64,000 bases of DNA from Streptococcus pasteurianus (lineage in GTDB: Bacteria > Bacillota > Bacilli > Lactobacillales > Streptococcaceae), in contig NZ_CP039457.1 of assembly GCF_004843545.1 (NCBI RefSeq), forward strand, positions 1,516,501 to 1,580,500. Direction: 5' to 3'. A program made the position numbers and the translations under genes. The notes under the pieces are model-generated. The model was not told where the DNA came from and did no database searches. It worked only from the letters and a program-made list of their open reading frames with translations. Positions 59,689-64,000 of this stretch are shown here, piece after piece. Numbering within the stretch: the stretch's first letter is position 1; every line of letters begins with the position of its first letter.

Positions 59689-61092
59689 TTATCCAACTGA
59701 CGACGCTTCAGAAACAATACTATAACCTGCGTTACTTGGGTCATAAAAACTCCAACCAGACGCATATTGAGAAGTTGGTACATAACGATAAGACCACGTG
59801 TATTTACCAAAGCCACCATTTTCACCTGACAGAGAAGAATAGTTTTGTTCAACCACTAAAATATCACCATTCGAAAATACGTGACTAACTACGCCTGTAT
59901 GACCAACATCATTACCAGCAGAGCTTGGCGTTTGACTAAAAACTGCCCCCGCAGTTGGTGTTGTTGAAGTTGACCCGCCAAAGTTACTTGCCCAATTCTT
60001 GGCAATATCTTGTCCGTTACCACTTGTCATAGTTGGATGAGAACCATTTTTCTCCCACAAGGCATACATAAGACTTGCGGAAAGGTCAGTACATTGACCG
60101 CCCGAGTAAGCAATCACATTCCAACCCGTGCTATCTTTGAAACCTAGACCTACACTTGCAGGGTCTAAAGCATATTGTTTTAGGTCATCTGGTAAATCGT
60201 CTCTTTTCCAAGCATTGTAAGCACTATAAGAAACCGTACCTCCATCCGTTGACCAAGACCCTGTACCACCAGAAGATGATGACGAACAATTACTAGTGCT
60301 AACGGCTGAAACCTTATAATTGGAATCAGAGCTAGAATCACTTGAACTTGTGCCAAACGCTTCATTAAACTTACTCTCATCATAGCTATAAGAAGCGCCA
60401 TTAAACATGTCATAAGTGGTTTGAGCGTCCGCTTGTTTTTGACTTTGGTCAATATAAGCGGTATTTCCACGCTCATAAGCTTGCCAGACTAAGGTTGCTT
60501 GTTGCGGGTCGGTCATCTGTGCCATTTGTTGGAATGAATGATTGCCACCCGTCAAGTCCATAGAAGCGTTCCAATCACCAGACAGAATCGCTTGTGCCAC
60601 AAAGGTATTTTGAGCGTCTACGTCAAGCCATTTGCTGTCGCCAGCTTCCGCAAATTTAGTATACGGTGTGAATTGATAAATCCCACCACCGCCAACAGAA
60701 TAACCAGAGCCACCGCTTGGAATAACACCAGCGGATAATCCATTGGTTAACTCATCTGTACCGTAATGCCCCTCGGCTCGGTCAACAAGCGAGAAGCCAC
60801 CCTCGGAGTTAACCCAGCCAACGATTCCAGAAGCCGAAGCACCGCTTAGCCCTTTAGACACCCAAGAATCAAAAACCAGTTTAGCGTTGTTATAAGCCGT
60901 TGACCCCTCGTGCGTCCAATCCGTATCCGAAACTACCGTACTAACAGTGGCTCCAGACGTTGAACCAGAAGAAACATCACAACTTTCATCTGCACCAGCA
61001 AACAAAGCAATGATAACAACGATAGTAATAAAGAAAGGCAATAATAAAATAGAAAAGAGACAGCCCAAGCGTCGTTTTTTCATCTTATTCAC
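59689..61092 (-). CDS. Bifunctional peptidoglycan hydrolase (lysozyme-like plus CHAP)
   Basis: A 467-residue secreted enzyme: membrane anchor (about 10-32), a phage-tail-lysozyme-like domain (about 70-232, with NSEGGFSLVDRAEGH and GGGIYQFTPYTKF), a Ser-rich linker (240-285) and a CHAP amidase/endopeptidase domain (about 325-465) with Cys334 in GGQCTDLSAS and His398 in VGHTGVVSHV. Such VirB1/TcpG-like proteins open the wall for the conjugation channel. Its start overlaps the trbL-like stop by 8 nt. Confidence 0.9.
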   Translation of the reverse strand: MNKMKKRRLGCLFSILLLPFFITIVVIIALFAGADESCDVSSGSTSGATVSTVVSDTDWTHEGSTAYNNAKLVFDSWVSKGLSGASASGIVGWVNSEGGFSLVDRAEGHYGTDELTNGLSAGVIPSGGSGYSVGGGGIYQFTPYTKFAEAGDSKWLDVDAQNTFVAQAILSGDWNASMDLTGGNHSFQQMAQMTDPQQATLVWQAYERGNTAYIDQSQKQADAQTTYDMFNGASYSYDESKFNEAFGTSSSDSSSDSNYKVSAVSTSNCSSSSSGGTGSWSTDGGTVSYSAYNAWKRDDLPDDLKQYALDPASVGLGFKDSTGWNVIAYSGGQCTDLSASLMYALWEKNGSHPTMTSGNGQDIAKNWASNFGGSTSTTPTAGAVFSQTPSSAGNDVGHTGVVSHVFSNGDILVVEQNYSSLSGENGGFGKYTWSYRYVPTSQYASGWSFYDPSNAGYSIVSEASSVG

Positions 61093-63247
61093 CTCGCAAT
61101 TCTGCTAATCGTTGTTCAATATCAGACATTCGTCTTTTATTCATACGATATTGTCTATTTTTAGTTGTTGTTTTAGCTAAGCCACGTTTAAAAGCTGATT
61201 GACCTGTTTCTAACTGTCCTAAATCATCACTAGATTGATAGTGGGATAATTCATCTTCCAATCTATCAACTTTAGCTTGTTTACGATACGTTCGATAATC
61301 ATTCGGTAACTCATCAGACGTTGTTAAAGGGGATTCTGTTTGAGGAACTTCTACCTCTTCAATCGCTGAATCTTTTGAAAAGTTATCCGTTGAATAATCT
61401 TCAATAGCTTTATCACTTTGAGCATTATCCGCTTGTTGATGATAGTCAATGGCTTCTTCATTTGACAAATCTTGTTCAAAATCTTCAATAGAAACATTTT
61501 CATTATCATCAAGAGAATCATTAGGTAAGCTTTCTTGATAAACACCATCATAATCAATGGTGTCATCTTCAATACTTGGTTCACCCTCATCATATAGTGG
61601 AACATCTACCATGTCAGGGTCAACTTCTGTAAAATCAACATCTTCAACAGTAGAATCATCATCACTATATGACGGATTACCCATATCTTCAAATTGGTCA
61701 TCATAATCAGAATTATCAGCTAGATCAGGTGTTACCTTACCATAATCTGGTTTAAATTTTGAAAAAGCTTTCTCCAAACCATCTTTAGCTGTTAAGGCTA
61801 ACCCTGCACCTGCACCAGTTGCAAGCATTCCCATTGTCGCCATATCACTCGCTCGTTCATACATATTTCCACCTGTATCACGAAATTGACTAGGCGCATT
61901 AACAACACCGTCCGCAAGTCTAGCAACGCTATTTGCTTGATTATGACCCAAAATAAAGGTTAAAACCTTTTCTTTATTCTTCCAAATCGCCACAAACACA
62001 ATCGCTTGTACAACTGTTGAAATCACTAGTTCAAAAACAGGTTGAAAATCACTAAAGCTAACTAAATCTTGTTCAGATAAACTATCAAAACCGCTTGATA
62101 CAAAAACATTAATAATGGCTTCAATATAAAAGACCATTAAGGTTAAAAAGCCAGTCAATACTGGAAAAAAACTAGCCCCTAACATTAATTTGATGGTATT
62201 AAAAATCACATCTTGCATTCTTGGTGCTAGTGACACAATTAAGGCTAATGGAAAAGCAATCATTAAGAAAATCACTAATAACTGTGCCACAAAAGACATT
62301 AATTGAATCAAGATTAGCGGTAAGCCTAAAATAATCGCTTCAACAATTTTCAAAATCACATAGAGACATTTAATCACAATGTAATCACTAACAGCTGAAA
62401 CCCAACGATTTTTTTCCTCTCCATCATCTGCACCATGTCCTATATCATCTAAATAACCACCTTGCTTTCTATCAGCATCACGTTCGCTTGGCTTTACTTT
62501 TTGAAATTTACCATCTACTACAGAACCAAGAACCTTTGAATCATCAAAATCTTCTGTTGCACCTGTTTGATTGTTCATATATTTACCATCAAGACGACCT
62601 GTATTGACATAGATATAGGCTGCATAAGCCGTTCTGGCAATATAATTATCCGCAACAGATGTTTCTGAACTGATTGTGTTATCATCATTTTCAGGATTGA
62701 CAATGCTCATGTTAGAAATCGTCGTGCTAGCAGAGGTTGCCACATTGTGAATTGTATCCAAAACATAAATACCACCAGATGTATTTTGCATAGTGCCAAA
62801 ATACCCTAAGCCAAGCATAATCACCGCAAATAAATGCAATAATCGACGTCCAACATCACCTTTTGAAAAAGTATAACCAATAAAAATACTAAAAGCCGTT
62901 ACGGCTATCACAAGATACAAAAGAGAATTGTTATAATTCCCTGAACCTGCTAAACCATTCCATAAGTTTTTAGACGTGTCATAAACGGTATTTTTATAAA
63001 CATCATATAAATCAAAACTTTCAAAAAAGCGAAGAATTAACGAAATAAAGCCAACAATCAAATCTAAAATCATAAATGGACCATTGACAAATATTTCTGT
63101 TAAAATCTTCCAGACGGCACTAATATTAAGACTAGCAGTCGGTTCTATATAGGCTTTTAAGTCAAAAATCGAAACACCAGATACTTTATTATAGAGATTA
63201 ACTAAAATTATATATGTCTTTTTGACTATCTTTTTATATCTTCTCAA
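61085..63247 (-). CDS. TrbL/VirB6-like conjugation channel protein, probably 5'-truncated
   Basis: A 720-residue protein (TTG start at 63247) with about seven membrane segments in residues 40-450 and an acidic hydrophilic tail (480-720), the layout of TrbL/VirB6-type proteins of Gram-positive ICEs such as Tn916 Orf15. The frame is open upstream to 63304 and there is no good RBS or start; the first residues run into the end of a second mobile element. The original 5' end has probably been replaced. It precedes the CHAP gene, as in other ICE transfer operons. Confidence 0.75.
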   Translation of the reverse strand: MRRYKKIVKKTYIILVNLYNKVSGVSIFDLKAYIEPTASLNISAVWKILTEIFVNGPFMILDLIVGFISLILRFFESFDLYDVYKNTVYDTSKNLWNGLAGSGNYNNSLLYLVIAVTAFSIFIGYTFSKGDVGRRLLHLFAVIMLGLGYFGTMQNTSGGIYVLDTIHNVATSASTTISNMSIVNPENDDNTISSETSVADNYIARTAYAAYIYVNTGRLDGKYMNNQTGATEDFDDSKVLGSVVDGKFQKVKPSERDADRKQGGYLDDIGHGADDGEEKNRWVSAVSDYIVIKCLYVILKIVEAIILGLPLILIQLMSFVAQLLVIFLMIAFPLALIVSLAPRMQDVIFNTIKLMLGASFFPVLTGFLTLMVFYIEAIINVFVSSGFDSLSEQDLVSFSDFQPVFELVISTVVQAIVFVAIWKNKEKVLTFILGHNQANSVARLADGVVNAPSQFRDTGGNMYERASDMATMGMLATGAGAGLALTAKDGLEKAFSKFKPDYGKVTPDLADNSDYDDQFEDMGNPSYSDDDSTVEDVDFTEVDPDMVDVPLYDEGEPSIEDDTIDYDGVYQESLPNDSLDDNENVSIEDFEQDLSNEEAIDYHQQADNAQSDKAIEDYSTDNFSKDSAIEEVEVPQTESPLTTSDELPNDYRTYRKQAKVDRLEDELSHYQSSDDLGQLETGQSAFKRGLAKTTTKNRQYRMNKRRMSDIEQRLAELRGE

Positions 63248-63372
63248 ATGTCCGCAAAGCCTTATTTTATCGGCTCTACGGGCATTTTGCTTTTGTGGTA
63301 AACCTCACATATCTAGGTCTATCTTCTTATATTTTCGCTATCAAGCGTGGTTAAAATCGTGGTAAATACTTC

Positions 63373-64000
63373 TTATGCGATTAGACGCTGAACCTCTGAT
63401 TTTGCGGTATCTATGGACGCATGAGCGTACCAGTTCATTGTGATATTGATATTTGAATGTCCCATGATATACTGTAAATCTTTTGGGTTCATGTTCTTGC
63501 TTGCCAGTCTTGTACAGAACGTATGGCGTAGCGTATGCGGTGTGATATGTGGTAAGGGATTGTCCTTGTGTTGCTTGTTGTATTTCTTTACCATACGGAC
63601 AAATAAGGCGTTGTAATCAATCGCAACTTTTGGCTTGCCTTTCTGATTGACAAATAGGAAATTGCTCTGTCCATCTATCACAAATGGTTCTGCCTTTGGA
63701 CGTTTCTTCATAACCCGTTGAAATGCCTGTATCGTTTCCTTGCTTAATGGCACTTGCCTTATTCCACTTTTCGTCTTAGGCGTTTCAATGTAATAGCCCT
63801 GTTCCTTGCTCTTTAATAACTGGTGGTCGATAATCATAACTTCATTCTTGAAATCAATGTCGGCTACTGTCAGTCCGCACAGTTCCGAAATACGAAGTCC
63901 TGTCTTTAATAATATCAGCACATCATCATAATGCTTGTGATACACATTGTCCGTCTTGATAAATGAGAGTAAGGCTTGTTCCTGTTCCTCTGTCAATGCG
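63373..64000 (-). CDS. int: Tn916-family integrase, partial
   Basis: The C-terminal 207 residues of a tyrosine recombinase, cut by the window edge. Catalytic residues are visible: Arg in LLKTGLRISELCGLTVADID, HITPHTLRHTFCTRL, and Tyr in MNWYAHAS. The pattern, including IDHQLLKSKEQGYYIETPKT, matches Tn916/Tn1549-type Int but is not identical to Tn916 Int. It differs entirely from the integrase at 55018. Int is the terminal gene of these transposons, so the transposon end should lie in 63248-63372. Confidence 0.88.
   Translation of the reverse strand, partial: ALTEEQEQALLSFIKTDNVYHKHYDDVLILLKTGLRISELCGLTVADIDFKNEVMIIDHQLLKSKEQGYYIETPKTKSGIRQVPLSKETIQAFQRVMKKRPKAEPFVIDGQSNFLFVNQKGKPKVAIDYNALFVRMVKKYNKQHKDNPLPHITPHTLRHTFCTRLASKNMNPKDLQYIMGHSNINITMNWYAHASIDTAKSEVQRLIA

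Overview
The window looks like a low-GC streptococcal chromosome, most likely of the Streptococcus gallolyticus / S. bovis-S. equinus group. This rests on housekeeping order typical of streptococci (divergent ccpA/pepQ; mutM-coaE-pmrA-rpmG-secG-rnr-smpB; ybeY-dgk-era; pyrH-frr-cvfB; rplK-rplA) together with a UbiD/UbiX phenolic (gallate-type) decarboxylase set and many beta-glucoside PTS loci. No rRNA, tRNA or CRISPR array was seen. Species assignment is inference.

Layout: 1-181 holds the leader of a gene outside the window (T-box-like, minus strand). 186-5028 holds two glycolipid glycosyltransferases, ccpA and divergent pepQ. 5143-5757 is a scar where a broken NUDIX gene meets the stub of another gene. 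5915-9096 is a LicT-controlled operon (antiterminator, PTS EIIBC, ChbG deacetylase) with promoter, cre and RAT/terminator visible. 9119-9694 is a second scar, a membrane-protein tail next to a SIS-domain stub. 9805-14706 is the phenolic acid module: lpdD-like, ubiX/lpdB-like, ubiD/lpdC-like, a LysR regulator and a divergent DUF554 membrane protein.

14952-22506 is a lactose/cellobiose-family PTS operon (EIIA, EIIB, EIIC, GH1) with a frameshifted DUF3284 gene, an IS3-type remnant and a large LevR-like PRD regulator whose AAA+ domain has lost the GAFTGA loop. 22647-25421 holds a MarR gene, an SRPBCC remnant, a nitroreductase and a bacteriocin locus: a double-glycine precursor broken by an amber codon, two immunity-type genes and upstream direct repeats typical of LytTR regulators. 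25866-30125 is a second beta-glucoside system (GH1, EIIBCA, divergent RpiR regulator with palindromic operators). 30429-35242 is an alpha-galactoside locus (AraC, MFS, GH36).

35321-54863 is mostly core: tmRNA partner SmpB, RNase R, SecG, L33, efflux, CoaE, MutM, Era, Dgk, YbeY, PhoH, MsrA, CvfB, Frr, PyrH, L1, L11 and FtsK, with one secreted alpha-amylase remnant at 44091-44360. From about 54900 to the right edge lies an integrative conjugative element: tyrosine integrase, DUF3173 excisionase-type protein, a pair of overlapping opposite-strand genes, an LPETG surface protein, a secreted protein, a class A sortase, a lysozyme/CHAP hydrolase and a TrbL/VirB6-like channel protein. At about 63250-63305 this element abuts the end of a Tn916-family transposon whose integrase runs off the right edge, so the two elements appear nested.

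The common theme is adaptation to plant-derived substrates: aryl-beta-glucosides, cello-oligosaccharides, alpha-galactosides and phenolic acids, mostly under CcpA plus local regulators, with several decayed genes at module borders.
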